NCBI RefSeq assembly: GCF_023238205.1
Contig: NZ_CP096663.1
Coordinates: forward strand, 1 to 64,000
Length of the DNA: 64,000 nt
Direction: 5' to 3'
Source of the DNA: Halorussus limi
Lineage (GTDB): Archaea > Halobacteriota > Halobacteria > Halobacteriales > Haladaptataceae
Shown: positions 17,430 to 25,831 of the stretch, piece by piece
Layout: each line of letters starts with the position of its first letter
Numbering within the stretch: the first letter of the stretch is position 1
Made by a program: the position numbers and the translations under genes
Notes under the pieces: model-generated
Seen by the model: the letters and a program-made list of their open reading frames with translations, nothing else
What the model was told of the DNA's origin: nothing
Database searches by the model: none

Positions 17430-17823
17430 CGGCGTTCACGCTCCCCTCGAGGACGGTGACAAGCGCGACAGCCCGGTTCGTTGCACGGTACTTCTTCCAT
17501 CGGCCGTCCTTTCGGCTCTCAGCTAGTCCTGCATCGACGAGCTTCGAGAGCGCGTGGCTGAGGCCGCTTTCGGTCACGTCGACGACCGCATTCAGTTCAC
17601 AGACGCAGAGTTCCTCCCGCGCAGCGACGAGGACGCGGACGAGTGTATACCTCGTGTCGTTGGAGAGTGCCGAGAGCACATCGAGTTCAGCATCCACTTG
17701 CGCTGTCCCGATTGCGGCTTCGAGAGTGCTGAGTTCGTCGAGGCGGCGCTCGACATCCTCGTTGCGACACTCCCCGAGTTCATCATCGAGATACCGCCGA
17801 AGTCGGTCCGTAGCTTGTGCCAT
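17422..17823 (-). CDS. arsR: ArsR-family metalloregulator
   Basis: A 133-residue winged-helix repressor. The core begins DVLSALSNDTRYTLVRVLVAA, followed by the metal-binding motif ELCVCEL (about 72-78), whose paired Cys sense arsenite. TESGLSHALSKLVDAGLAE is the recognition helix and RKDGRWKKYRAT the wing. An N-terminal helical extension of about 40 residues precedes the domain, as in other haloarchaeal ArsR proteins. It is first in the arsR-acr3-arsC operon and should repress it in the absence of arsenite. The divergent RidA-like gene shares the 141-bp promoter region. Confidence 0.9.
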   Translation of the reverse strand: MAQATDRLRRYLDDELGECRNEDVERRLDELSTLEAAIGTAQVDAELDVLSALSNDTRYTLVRVLVAAREELCVCELNAVVDVTESGLSHALSKLVDAGLAESRKDGRWKKYRATNRAVALVTVLEGSVNADE

Positions 17824-17940
17824 CGGTTTTGATTTGAATAGAGACTCAATTAACGGTTTCGGATGAGAGGGCTAGTTAGCATATAGAGAAAGAACATAAG
17901 GGTATAACCCCACTATCTGGGAAAAGTGGAAAGGACTATA

Positions 17941-17958
17941 GTTTAGTAAATACTAAAC
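17941..17958. promoter_or_regulatory. Palindrome overlapping the start of the RidA-like gene
   Basis: GTTTAGTA-AA-TACTAAAC is an 8-bp perfect inverted repeat with a 2-bp centre, 6 nt before the ATG at 17965. In a leaderless promoter this covers the transcription start, a good place for a repressor. It lies between divergent arsR and RidA genes, but I cannot say which regulator binds. TATA-like GGACTATAG lies just upstream at about 17934. Confidence 0.5.
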
Positions 17959-17964
17959 TCAGAT

Positions 17965-18384
17965 ATGGAATCAAACTCACGGGGCGACGCACAGTTAGCT
18001 CGGGCCAGTATGACCAGCCGAAAACAGCGTGACGGAACGGAGTTCATTGCCGGATACGGGAAGAAAACTGGTGAGTCAGACCTCCTCTTTATTGAGGGAC
18101 AACTCCCAGAAGATGGAGATCGAGTTATGAGCGATGAGCCGCCTACCCGACAGCTGGAACGGTGCTTACAGAATCTTGAATCGCAACTGGAACGCCACAG
18201 TAGAGAGATGAACGACGTTCTCCAACTCACTCTGTATCTCGCCGAGATGGACGCGTACGAACAGGTGAACGACACCTACGAGCAGTACTTCGATGAGACG
18301 TATCCGGCACGCACGACTGTCGGTGTTTGCGAATTACTCGGCGGTGCCGCAGTAACCGTCGACGCCGTTGTCGCTATCGAATAG
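17965..18384 (+). CDS. RidA/YjgF/YER057c-family protein
   Basis: A 139-residue protein with the Rid fold. LLFIEGQLPEDGDRV (about 40-54) is the first strand and loop, VLQLTLYLAEMDAYEQVNDTYEQYF the central helix region, and PARTTVGVCELLGGAAVTVDAVVAI the end. The Arg in PARTTV is the carboxylate-binding residue of active Rid deaminases, which hydrolyse reactive enamine/imine intermediates. The first 30 residues are an unusual polar extension. It is divergent from the ars operon; whether it is coregulated is unknown. Confidence 0.82.
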   Translation: MESNSRGDAQLARASMTSRKQRDGTEFIAGYGKKTGESDLLFIEGQLPEDGDRVMSDEPPTRQLERCLQNLESQLERHSREMNDVLQLTLYLAEMDAYEQVNDTYEQYFDETYPARTTVGVCELLGGAAVTVDAVVAIE

Positions 18385-18834
18385 TTTCTGAGAACCGATA
18401 CCGCTAGTTCAAACGAATGTCGGTATCCTCGGTATTGAGTCCTTCTTCGAGCTTTGCTTTCCATTGATCCGGAAGAAACCTATTTATCCGGGCTGTTGAA
18501 AGCCTCAATCGGTGATAGATTTTAGTTGCCTTGGTAAATACCGTGCGTGGGCCGTGTTTAGACGATGTGAATACGTCGATCGGTGGCTCTGGAGGGTGAA
18601 TAGAATTAGGCCGAGAGTGTCTCTCTATCCAATCTCGTTTTTTTCTGCAAAGACCGTAATGGCGATCTGCATCACGTCTAAACAAGGCCAGTGCGCGAAT
18701 GTGGCATGAGGTGGAGGCCGACTACGAGAATCGCTAATCGTTAGTACAGACAAAGTATTTTGTGAACGAAGAAGCCATTAGAAGAGTATTTGACCTTCCA
18801 CAGGGATTTTGATATTCTCCACAAATCTTGAAAT
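18385..18834. other. Gene-free stretch before the lipoprotein
   Basis: No convincing gene in 450 bp. A 93-codon frame on the minus strand (18404-18685) lacks the acidic composition of its neighbours and has no visible family motif. It might be a transposase relic, but I cannot support that. The segment before 18835 is AT-rich (GAAGAGTATTTGACC, TTTTGATATTCTCC), consistent with a promoter. Confidence 0.4.
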
Positions 18835-19386
18835 ATGAGACGCCGTCAGGTACTCCGACTTAGCGGTCTTGCATTAACTGTCCCGTTTGCTGGCTGTACT
18901 TCGGTAGTAGGAACAGAAGAGAAATCAGAGTTTACGGTGACAAAAACGAGTGGAATACCAGTCAAAAAACGTATAAGTGAATTTGCTCGCTCATACCCCG
19001 GTCAAGCGCCCTTTACCGAGGTCGTTTTGGGTGAGAAGTCAAAAACAGCCGATAATTCGCATGGAGTAGAGATTTATAACGATTGCGAGAATCCGGTCGA
19101 GATCTCGCTAACGGTCAATAGAGGGTCGGATGAAGGAACACTAGTATTTGAGGGCGAGGGGACCATTTTAAATGGCGAATACCTGGTGATTGTTATTTCG
19201 GACCCTACGACGTACATCCACAAACTCGAGACAAGTGGAGAAGGTGTGAACCTTCAGAAAACCTTTGACGTGCCACAGAGCGCGTGGAATACAGCCCCGA
19301 AAGAGAATAAAGGGATCAGTCCAGAACATAACATCCATATCAATAAGGGCAAAATCGATGTAAGATTCGTCGGGGAGGAGAGATGA
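18835..19386 (+). CDS. Secreted lipoprotein, unknown function
   Basis: A 183-residue protein with a short Tat-like signal (MRRRQVLRLSG, hydrophobic core LALTVPF) and lipobox FAGC, so Cys21 would be lipidated at the outer face of the membrane. The mature part resembles a beta-rich domain: FTEVVLGEKS, HGVEIYNDCENPVEISLTVN, EGTILNGEYLVIVISDPTTY. NDCENPVEISLTVN recalls haloarchaeal proteins with a small Ig-like fold. It overlaps the next start by 4 nt, but that next frame is probably spurious before 19500. Lower GC than the neighbours suggests acquisition. Confidence 0.72.
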   Translation: MRRRQVLRLSGLALTVPFAGCTSVVGTEEKSEFTVTKTSGIPVKKRISEFARSYPGQAPFTEVVLGEKSKTADNSHGVEIYNDCENPVEISLTVNRGSDEGTLVFEGEGTILNGEYLVIVISDPTTYIHKLETSGEGVNLQKTFDVPQSAWNTAPKENKGISPEHNIHINKGKIDVRFVGEER

Positions 19387-19499
19387 ACGTAGCGGTCTCA
19401 GCGGAATACGAGATATCGACGGGGAAAGTCCAGGAAGTGATATTCGAGAGTATCAAACTGACTCGAACATCCATCACTCAGTCGGGGAGTGGGTCCGTT

Positions 19500-19682
19500 A
19501 TGAAGCGACGTAAGGTCCTATCTGTAACGCTTTCATCCGTCTTCTCTGGCTGTTTCGAGAGAGACAGCCGACCAGACGTGCGTCTCGATTGGATTCGAGA
19601 AGTCAAACGCGATTATCGATCTACACGTGACGACGACCAGAAAATTCGCGCGTCAGCCCGTGACGGGATGTTCGTCCGGTGA
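19500..19682 (+). pseudogene. Truncated second lipoprotein
   Basis: From ATG 19500 the frame reads MKRRKVLSVTLSSVFSGC, a signal with lipobox, then FERDSRPDVRLDWIREVKRDYR and stops after 60 residues. The normal mature domain is missing, and its 3' end overlaps in another frame with a transposase fragment beginning at 19664. The gene therefore seems to have been cut by insertion. The upstream in-frame extension to 19383 does not look like a natural N-terminus. Confidence 0.55.
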
Positions 19683-19888
19683 TCAAGCATCGATACTTTT
19701 CGCCGCTCCACGAGGCGTGGAACTCTCGGCTCGACGCCGACCGCTACGGGTAACGTAGTCAGAGCGAGACGGTGAACTCTCATCTCAAACAGAAATACGG
19801 CACATTCGTCCGCCCCCGACGCTCGTGGAGGTAGTTCCGTGAACTCGCTATTGGCTGTCTCACCTACGACATCGACGAGGTGTTCTGA
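19664..19888 (+). pseudogene. C-terminal transposase fragment
   Basis: The frame reads RDVRPVIKHRYFSPLHEAWN, SRLDADRYG, stop (TAA), RSQSETVNSHLKQKYGTFVR, RRSW, stop (TAG), FRELAIGCLTYDIDEVF and a final TGA. SQSETVNS...KQKYG is the glutamate-containing end of IS4/IS5-like transposases of haloarchaea. Two internal stops and the absence of the N-terminal part show an old remnant. Confidence 0.72.
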
Positions 19889-20052
19889 ACGTCAGATAGA
19901 GAGCAGATAATCGGGACTGAACTGGCGTTGAGTTCATCATAGTGATGCTGCACGGAGGTCGCGTCGAAGAGGTCTGCTCGATGCGTGGCTGGCTTGCGCC
20001 CTATAATTTCTATTACCAAATTCTATATGATTAGACTCATCTTCTGGTATTC

Positions 20053-20196
20053 ATGGCCCCTCTCGGAACCATCGCCCTCGGAATCACTGTCTTGTATATG
20101 GTGACTACCTTCGTTATGAGTCAGGACATTCGTGACAACACCCGAGAGATGGTTGAGCTACTGGAACAGACGGGTGAGGATACTGCTGACAGTTGA
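20053..20196 (+). CDS. Small membrane protein
   Basis: A 47-residue frame, MAPLGTIALGITVLYMVTTF, then VMSQDIRDNTREMVELLEQT and an acidic end. One membrane helix is followed by an amphipathic cytosolic helix. An AT-rich promoter-like stretch (CCCTATAATTTC, TTCTATATGATTAG) lies 15-50 nt upstream. The codon use and layout fit a real small gene, but I do not recognise it. The flanks 19889-20052 and 20197-20389 hold nothing else visible. Confidence 0.5.
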   Translation: MAPLGTIALGITVLYMVTTFVMSQDIRDNTREMVELLEQTGEDTADS

Positions 20197-20389
20197 CTGC
20201 ACCGTCGATACCGAGTCCGATGCTGTGTCTACCAATCAAGTGTCTCGCCAGACGAGCCACTGACCGATTCGCACGGTGTTTCTTCCACGAATGCAGGCGA
20301 CCTATCCAAATCTTGTCAGCTGTGCCGTGACCGACTCAGAGAATAGATGCAGCAGTCACCTCTGCATATGTAGACGTGTGCTGTCTATC

Positions 20390-20764
20390 TCATTCTGGAT
20401 GCTGCTTCCCGACACCATAGTGACCGGCCTTCAGAAGAAAGTACACCGTCGTCCCGCCCATCACAGTTGCTGGAATTTGCTTACCAAGGAACAAAAACAT
20501 CATCATCGTCACGGCACCGAACAAGAGCGTGCTCATCCACGCCCACGTCCATCGCTTTAGGAGGCAGATCAGCAGAAGGCCCCACAAAATCGGAACCCCG
20601 AAACCCCACAACCACAAATTGACACCACCACCTACTACTGAACGTAATACGTCGTCCAATTTGAGCCAGCCCCAGAAGACCGCACCGTACATAACTAGTG
20701 CGACAACGGCGTGATTGCTTGTCTCAGTTTCTTCAGCACCCCTCGACGTGGCCAACTCAGTCAT
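20390..20764 (-). CDS. Membrane protein, last gene of the ECF operon
   Basis: A 124-residue protein with about four membrane helices (AVVALVMYGAVFWGWL, LWLWGFGVPILWGLLLICLL, WMSTLLFGAVTMMMFLFLG, TVMGGTTVYFLLKAG) and short polar ends. It lies 88 nt downstream of another small membrane gene in the same direction as the ECF transporter genes. I do not recognise the family. It may be an accessory subunit or an unrelated passenger. Confidence 0.6.
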   Translation of the reverse strand: MTELATSRGAEETETSNHAVVALVMYGAVFWGWLKLDDVLRSVVGGGVNLWLWGFGVPILWGLLLICLLKRWTWAWMSTLLFGAVTMMMFLFLGKQIPATVMGGTTVYFLLKAGHYGVGKQHPE

Positions 20765-20852
20765 ATTTGGAAGTAGCCCTTTGGCGTAAAAAGATGGGTG
20801 TTCCCCGTCTGGTGACCCGAAATAACAGTCGTATCCGACACCGTTTCCTGTA

Positions 20853-21299
20853 TCATTCGTCAGCCGTTTTCTCGGTTACTGGCAGGTACTTCGACTGTGC
20901 GGCCATATGAAGTAGTCCGAACCCGAGTCCCGCGACTGCGAACGACCAGAAGAACGATGCCTCACCGGGTCCGTAACGGGCGTAGCTATAGTTCAGTAGC
21001 AAGCCGACCACAGTCAGGGCGAGGAGTATCCACGACGCGGAAAGTTTCACCTGTTCGGCACGGGGGATTGAGAGGCTCCAGTAGTGGGCGAGTTTCCCAG
21101 CAGTATTGAGGGTGAATGCGCCAGCGATCATGACGGTTCCACCCCAAACGACTGCGACCATCTCAAGGAGATTACCAATGGCGAAAAATCCCATGCCGAA
21201 AAACAGGCCAAGTCGGCTCCATCCTTCAGCAGTGCTCGGATTGACGTACGTACGCGAATCGTTTTCCGGCTGTCGTGTAGTTGGTTCTGTATTCGTCAT
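20853..21299 (-). CDS. Membrane protein coupled to EcfT
   Basis: A 148-residue protein starting MTNTEPTTRQPENDSRTYVN at ATG 21299, only 2 nt after the ecfT stop; an in-frame GTG at 21305 would overlap it. Four hydrophobic segments are seen: LGLFFGMGFFAIGNLLEMVA, GGTVMIAGAFTLNTAG, WILLALTVVGLLLNYSYA and FFWSFAVAGLGFGLLHMAA. Tight spacing implies cotranslation with the transporter. Function unknown. Confidence 0.68.
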   Translation of the reverse strand: MTNTEPTTRQPENDSRTYVNPSTAEGWSRLGLFFGMGFFAIGNLLEMVAVVWGGTVMIAGAFTLNTAGKLAHYWSLSIPRAEQVKLSASWILLALTVVGLLLNYSYARYGPGEASFFWSFAVAGLGFGLLHMAAQSKYLPVTEKTADE

Positions 21300-21301
21300 G
21301 G

Positions 21302-22093
21302 TCACGCTCCAGATGCTGGCAAAAACGGGACGGTCAGCAAGCCGAAGTTGACAGCTCCGGTGACAGTGAGAACCGCTACTGCCGCCACCACGAGCATAGT
21401 GTCTCCACCGTCGAATTGCAGGTCGTGGCGGAGCTCCCGTCCCTCGTTCGAGAACGAGTACCCGCGCATCGTCAGCACCGACATCATCGTGTTCGACCGT
21501 TGGAGGACCGTCATGAACATCGGGACTGCCAAACTCGGCACGTTCTTGGCGAACTTGAGTGGGTTCCGCGTCTCGATCTCAAGGCCTTTGACCTTCATGC
21601 CGTCCATTATACGGAAGAGATCACTGATGGTGACGTAGAATAGCAGGAAGACGTACTCTAACGTGAAGCAGAGGAGTTCAGGAACGCTGAGCTTCCGCAG
21701 GCCGTCGGTAATCTCGGTGAGTTCCATCGTGGTGAAGAGGCTGGCGCTGACGAGGAGTGCGGACTGCCAGGACAGTGCGAGTTTGAGTCCAAAGTCGAAG
21801 TTGCCACCGAAGGCCGTGCCGCCGGCTACCATGCGCTGGATGGCCGGAAACGCCAGGATTCCGAGCACGTTCACCAGTTGCAGAGCCAAGAGCGCGCCGA
21901 TCCACTTGGGGGGAACGCGAGCGAGTGCGACCATCCCGAGGCCGATGCCGACCGACACCACCATCCACTCCCAGGTCGGTGCAACGTACATATACAGGAG
22001 CATCGCCACGAACACGCCGAGTTTCGCCCGCGGGTCACGGCGGTGGAGCCACGTATCGCGGTCGTTGTAGACGACCGGCACGCGCCGCTTCAT
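21302..22093 (-). CDS. ecfT: ECF transporter transmembrane component EcfT
   Basis: A 263-residue T component that couples the ATPases to a substrate-binding S subunit. The N-terminal DRDTWLHRRDPRAKLGVFVAM, with its conserved D-PRaKL pattern, starts helix 1. The cytosolic coupling helices contain RIMDGMKVKGLEIETRN (about 175-191) and a later MMSVLTMRGYSF with an Ala/Met-Arg-Gly motif, the typical ATPase-contact signature. Its ATG overlaps the stop of the ATPase gene. Gene order S, A-A', T matches group I ECF modules. Confidence 0.9.
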   Translation of the reverse strand: MKRRVPVVYNDRDTWLHRRDPRAKLGVFVAMLLYMYVAPTWEWMVVSVGIGLGMVALARVPPKWIGALLALQLVNVLGILAFPAIQRMVAGGTAFGGNFDFGLKLALSWQSALLVSASLFTTMELTEITDGLRKLSVPELLCFTLEYVFLLFYVTISDLFRIMDGMKVKGLEIETRNPLKFAKNVPSLAVPMFMTVLQRSNTMMSVLTMRGYSFSNEGRELRHDLQFDGGDTMLVVAAVAVLTVTGAVNFGLLTVPFLPASGA

Positions 22094-23829
22094 CCTGACA
22101 CCTCCACGCGCGAAGCAAATTGTTCGACGAATTCATCGGCGGTTAACGCCTCGATACCGACCTGCCGTGCGAGCCGGGCGGGACGAGGCGGAAGCAGATG
22201 CCGACTTGTCAGCCACTCCCAGTTATCGCGGTCGAACACTTCTTTCGTCGGTCCCTGCATCGCGATAGACCCATCATCAAGAACCGTGATCGTATCGGCC
22301 ACCTCACAGACGAAGTCCATATCGTGGTCGATGACGACGACTCCTTTCCCTTGGTCAGTCAATCGGGAGATCGTCTGCTCGACGTGGCGATGAGCTGTGG
22401 CGTCTACACCGGCAACTGGTTCGTCGAGAACCAGCACGTCCGGGTCGGGCATCAACGCGCTCGCCATGTTCACCTGCCGCCGCTGGCCGCGTGGCAAGAA
22501 CATGGGGTCCTCGTCGAGTTGCTCCTCGTCTAACCCGACAAGGCGACGCACGTCCTCCACGCGGGAATCGATGAATTCCTTGTCGTAACGTTCACGCTTC
22601 GAGAGGCCCAGCAGCCCGGTTTTTTCGTACTGGCGCTTTTCGAGCGGAAAACGGAGTTCCGCTTCGACGGTCTGTTCGGAGAGTTGTTCGTCGGGGTTCT
22701 GGAGGGCGATGCCGACCGTTTCTGCAACGTTGCGCGCAGTACGGCCCTCAGTCGAGTCGCCGTCAACGGACACCGTCCCTGCCGTCGGCTCGAACAGGCC
22801 AGCGAGAAGTTTGCTGAACGTCGTCTTCCCGGCACCGTTGCCACCGATGACCGCATGAACCTCCCCCTCGTGGACGGTGAAGTCCACTTCATCCACTGCC
22901 ACCTCGTCGGTACCGTACTCGTACCTGGCACCTTCGACGCGGACGAGCGGTTCGCCGAAGTCCGCTGCTTTAGGGATGCCCCCATCCGGTGCTTGCACCG
23001 TTACATCCGATCCTCGTGAATTAGCGGTGCGATGACGCTCAGACGCGTCGAGGAACTCGCCCGGCGTCAGCGGGTTCCCAGCTAACCCGACATCGTTCGC
23101 AATCTCACAGCAGACCGGTGGAGCGACCCCGATCCGCTCGAAGAGTTCCTGGTCTCGAAGGAGGTCGTCAGCAGGGCCGAATGCGACGCGCTGACCGTCG
23201 TTGAGGACGAGCAGTTTGTCGGCAATGCCGACCAGCGCGTCAGGGTCATTTTCTGTGACAACGAGCGTCTTCTCACCGGCAAGCGACGCGACGAGGTTCC
23301 CGACATCGTCGCGGCCCTCAGGATCAAGCATGTCCCGTGCGGTGTCGAATATCATTACCTCGGGGTCGATGGCGAGTGCGGCAGCGATGGCCAGCCGCTG
23401 CTGTTGGCCGCCAGAGAGTTCCCAGGTGAACTTGTCTTCGGTGTCGGCCATGCGGACCCGTTCGAGCAGGTCACGCGCATGCTCGGTCGCCTCGTCGCGC
23501 GGAATGCCGCGGTTCACCAGCGGTGCGATGACTTCGTCGATGACCCGAACCTGGGTGAGTTGGGCGGCGTAGTCCTCGAACACCATTGCGACCTTGTTGT
23601 CGTCGGCCTCGCGTGGGTCGCGTCCGGCGACAGAGATGTCACCACTGGTCGTCCCCCCGGTGTTTTGGGGTGCGAAACTGGCGAGACTCATCGCCAGGGT
23701 CGTCTTCCCGGCTTCGACCGGCCCGACGACACCGAGTACCTCACCCTCGTCGACCTGGACCGTCAGGTCCGACAATGCAGGGTCGTCCTGCGTCGGGTAC
23801 GTGAACGTGAACGAATCTACGCTAAGCAT
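22090..23829 (-). CDS. ecfA: ECF transporter fused ATPase EcfA-EcfA'
   Basis: A 579-residue tandem ABC ATPase. Domain 1 has Walker A VGPVEAGKTTLA (about 36-47; Val-Glu replaces the usual small residues), signature [12 protein letters not shown] (about 138) and Walker B VMIFDTARDMLDP, in which the catalytic Glu after Asp is not present. Domain 2 (about 300-545) has GGNGAGKTTFSK, LPRGQRRQVNMASAL and VLVLDEPVAGVDA with a full catalytic Glu. So one site is probably degenerate, as is common in asymmetric ECF ATPases. It energises vitamin or metal uptake with the EcfT and S proteins beside it. Confidence 0.9.
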   Translation of the reverse strand: MLSVDSFTFTYPTQDDPALSDLTVQVDEGEVLGVVGPVEAGKTTLAMSLASFAPQNTGGTTSGDISVAGRDPREADDNKVAMVFEDYAAQLTQVRVIDEVIAPLVNRGIPRDEATEHARDLLERVRMADTEDKFTWELSGGQQQRLAIAAALAIDPEVMIFDTARDMLDPEGRDDVGNLVASLAGEKTLVVTENDPDALVGIADKLLVLNDGQRVAFGPADDLLRDQELFERIGVAPPVCCEIANDVGLAGNPLTPGEFLDASERHRTANSRGSDVTVQAPDGGIPKAADFGEPLVRVEGARYEYGTDEVAVDEVDFTVHEGEVHAVIGGNGAGKTTFSKLLAGLFEPTAGTVSVDGDSTEGRTARNVAETVGIALQNPDEQLSEQTVEAELRFPLEKRQYEKTGLLGLSKRERYDKEFIDSRVEDVRRLVGLDEEQLDEDPMFLPRGQRRQVNMASALMPDPDVLVLDEPVAGVDATAHRHVEQTISRLTDQGKGVVVIDHDMDFVCEVADTITVLDDGSIAMQGPTKEVFDRDNWEWLTSRHLLPPRPARLARQVGIEALTADEFVEQFASRVEVSG

Positions 23830-23885
23830 CTATTCCCCCGTTCGCTCGGTTTGTCGGATTCATGGTACAGAAAACTGCTATCGCG

Positions 23886-24479
23886 TCAGTTGGATTGCTG
23901 TGCGGCGGGTGCCATCATGCGCTTCATGCGACCCTGAAGCGCGGAGACGACGGGGATGAGCGGAATCGCACCGAGGATAATACCGTGGGTGACCGTGTTG
24001 CCGGCGAGTGCCGTCAGATACACGGACATCGCGTCGCCCGAGACAAGGATTAGACTCAGCCCCTCGATGGCAAACTGTATGAACGCGCCGAGCACGGCAC
24101 CAATGGTGAGCTTCACCTTGTTACTCGGGTCTTTCATGAAGTATCCCGCGACCGTGAAGCCGACAACGTAGCCGGTCCAGCCGAACGGTTCGTCCGGTTC
24201 GATGCCCTCGAAGAAGTCGAGGATACCTTCTGCGAGGGTTGCGCCGACAGCCGCCGCGATGGTCGGCGTCCCCCATGGGACGAACGCGATGACCGTGTAT
24301 ACGACGAAGAACGCCTTCCAGTCGATGTCCGGAGGAATCTCGCCCAGACCCTCACCGATTGCTAATGCCCCTGCGAACAGTACCGCCGTGAGCCCCGCGA
24401 TGACCACGAGATTCGTCAGTTCCACGTCGGTCGTGAACGCGGTGGATTTGCCCCGCGTCGACTCCGTTGTTTGAGCCAT
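23886..24479 (-). CDS. ECF transporter substrate-binding S component
   Basis: A 197-residue integral membrane protein with about six helices, starting MAQTTESTRGKSTAFTTDVE at ATG 24479 (a GTG precedes it). It is first in the S-(A-A')-T operon and 56 nt before the ATPase gene. Features include WKAFFVVYTVIAFVPWGTPT, FGWTGYVVGFTVAGYF and LAGNTVTHGIILGAIPL. The substrate cannot be read from the sequence; vitamins, cobalt or nickel are typical for such modules. The last helix ends with a basic QGRMKRMM tail. Confidence 0.8.
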   Translation of the reverse strand: MAQTTESTRGKSTAFTTDVELTNLVVIAGLTAVLFAGALAIGEGLGEIPPDIDWKAFFVVYTVIAFVPWGTPTIAAAVGATLAEGILDFFEGIEPDEPFGWTGYVVGFTVAGYFMKDPSNKVKLTIGAVLGAFIQFAIEGLSLILVSGDAMSVYLTALAGNTVTHGIILGAIPLIPVVSALQGRMKRMMAPAAQQSN

Positions 24480-24688
24480 CACCGGGTAGTCACTTGGTGA
24501 ATAAAAAGAGCATTGCTATGAGGGATTAGTTCCTTGCCGTACCCAGACATAACGAACAGAACCGAACGTACCGATATATAGTATCGTTTACTCCTACCAT
24601 TTACTATTTGACTTCCCGCAATCCCACGCAAATTTTCTAGACTGAAACTGGACGATAGTTTTTAGTGTACATCGCAGATTGGGACAAA

Positions 24689-24880
24689 ATGGAGGCGGAG
24701 CTACCAGTATCTTCTTTAGATATGACCCCGTCGAAATACGATATGCCATTTGAGGCAGTTGGACAAGTGATTCTTACGGTAACGGTTCTTGGAGGTCTTG
24801 CCTTCCGTGAACAAATCGCGACACGACTTGCGTCACTTGAGGGCGCTCATAGTTCAAGTGACTTCGAATACAGTGAGTAA
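24689..24880 (+). CDS. Small hydrophobic protein
   Basis: A 63-residue protein from ATG 24689: MEAELPVSSLDMTPSKYDMP, then a membrane-like VGQVILTVTVLGGLAF and a polar tail ending EYSE. A GTG at 24665 would add eight residues. It is divergent from the ECF operon. The acidic tail fits a halophile. Not recognised, and 24881-25049 downstream holds nothing visible. Confidence 0.45.
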   Translation: MEAELPVSSLDMTPSKYDMPFEAVGQVILTVTVLGGLAFREQIATRLASLEGAHSSSDFEYSE

Positions 24881-25049
24881 TGTCTTATCCATCCGGAGTT
24901 GTACGCCCAACTCTAACTGCCCTCAACAGAATTGAACATCCATTAGGACTGACAAGGTACAACTGAATGAGATTGACCACTATAGTCGGGGTTTTGACGC
25001 TGTAGGTTACTGACCGTCATCAACAAGGCCAAGGATACTGCGATTTCAC

Positions 25050-25331
25050 CTACTGCCACTCCGAGAGTGCAACAAACGCAGACATATTTGCGGTCAACCA
25101 GGTCTCCATCCGATTACTTCCGGTCAACTCCGGCGGATGTATCGTTCCCCGATCTGGTTGCTCGTGGTATTTCACGATGGTTAGACGCAGGTCTAGAGTC
25201 GGTTGTGCCGAGACTGATTTTACCGGATCTCTCGTAGTGTTGGCGTAATCGTCCGTGGAGCCGGACCAATCGTCGGTCGTGAGAGGACGTTCACTCATTG
25301 GGTGACTTGACTGGAAAACTGGTTGTTTCAT
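25050..25331 (-). CDS. DUF7511-like small protein
   Basis: A 93-residue frame (or 82 from ATG 25298, MSERPLTTDD). The C-terminal half, LTIVKYHEQPDRGTIHPPEL then RMETWLTANMSAFVALSEWQ, has the pattern of the haloarchaeal DUF7511 domain: strand with YxxxPD, TI.P, then a W-[LI]-[ST]-A helix. The family is common and often found as single small genes. This copy has GSNRM where most have more acidic residues. Function is unknown. Confidence 0.6.
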   Translation of the reverse strand: MKQPVFQSSHPMSERPLTTDDWSGSTDDYANTTRDPVKSVSAQPTLDLRLTIVKYHEQPDRGTIHPPELTGSNRMETWLTANMSAFVALSEWQ

Positions 25332-25420
25332 AAATAGCTGCTGCTAATTGCTCATTGTACCACTATATTGCCGAAGGGAATTGGACAACTTTGTTGGATT
25401 ATTTGAGTGGAGCGCTTTTT

Positions 25421-25576
25421 TCAGTGCCGTGGAGAGCAACCATGCAGGACGACATGTTGGTGGAGCGTGAACCGCTTCCATGAATAGCGTGTCGAGAATC
25501 GTAGTGCAGCACGGCGAGCCAGCATCATAGCCCGTTCAACGAACCGAAGGAATCGTGACATCGACAGAGCATCCAT
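25421..25576 (-). pseudogene. N-terminal transposase fragment
   Basis: The frame starts MDALSMSRFLRFVERAMMLA and continues RRAALRFSTRYSWKRFTLHQ, HVVLHG, then ends after 51 residues. This is the recognisable N-terminus of haloarchaeal IS4/IS5-like transposases (LLRFVERAMMLARRA...K[RH]YTLHQHVVL). The rest is absent. It lies just upstream of the phosphate locus and may mark its insertion boundary. Confidence 0.7.
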
Positions 25577-25685
25577 TTTCTTCAGCTACTCACCAGTCAT
25601 ATTTGTCAGCAAGGGCTTAAACAAGGCCAGTTATCCAGAGATTTGTCGCCAGTAGCGATTGCAAGAGTCGTTTCGGCGATTTACT

Positions 25686-25831
25686 TCTGTTTTCGCTCAG
25701 AGCGTATTATACTCGGACCACAATATACGACTATATATCCGTCATTCTTAGTATACCGGTATAACCAAGACTATAGGCCCTCGTACAACTCATATAAAGA
25801 CGCTTATTTACTATCCACCCTGTTCCAGTTG
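25686..25831 (+). promoter_or_regulatory. Promoter region of pstS1
   Basis: This AT-rich stretch holds several TATA-like words: GTATTATACT, CAATATACGACTATATATCC, AGTATACCGGTATAACC, CATATAAAG (25790) and CTTATTTACT (25801). The last one lies about 25-31 nt before the pstS1 ATG, fit for a leaderless mRNA. The clustered TATAT/GTATA words resemble the region before pstS2 at 27106-27175 and may include phosphate-responsive elements. No regulator site is proven. Confidence 0.5.

Noticed and set aside
18404-18685. 93-codon minus-strand frame as transposase relic
   Set aside because: A vague resemblance only; no conserved catalytic or zinc motif could be pointed to.
25643-25831. 63-residue N-terminal extension of pstS1
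   Set aside because: It would bury the Tat signal and crosses the AT-rich promoter; ATG 25832 gives a normal signal.
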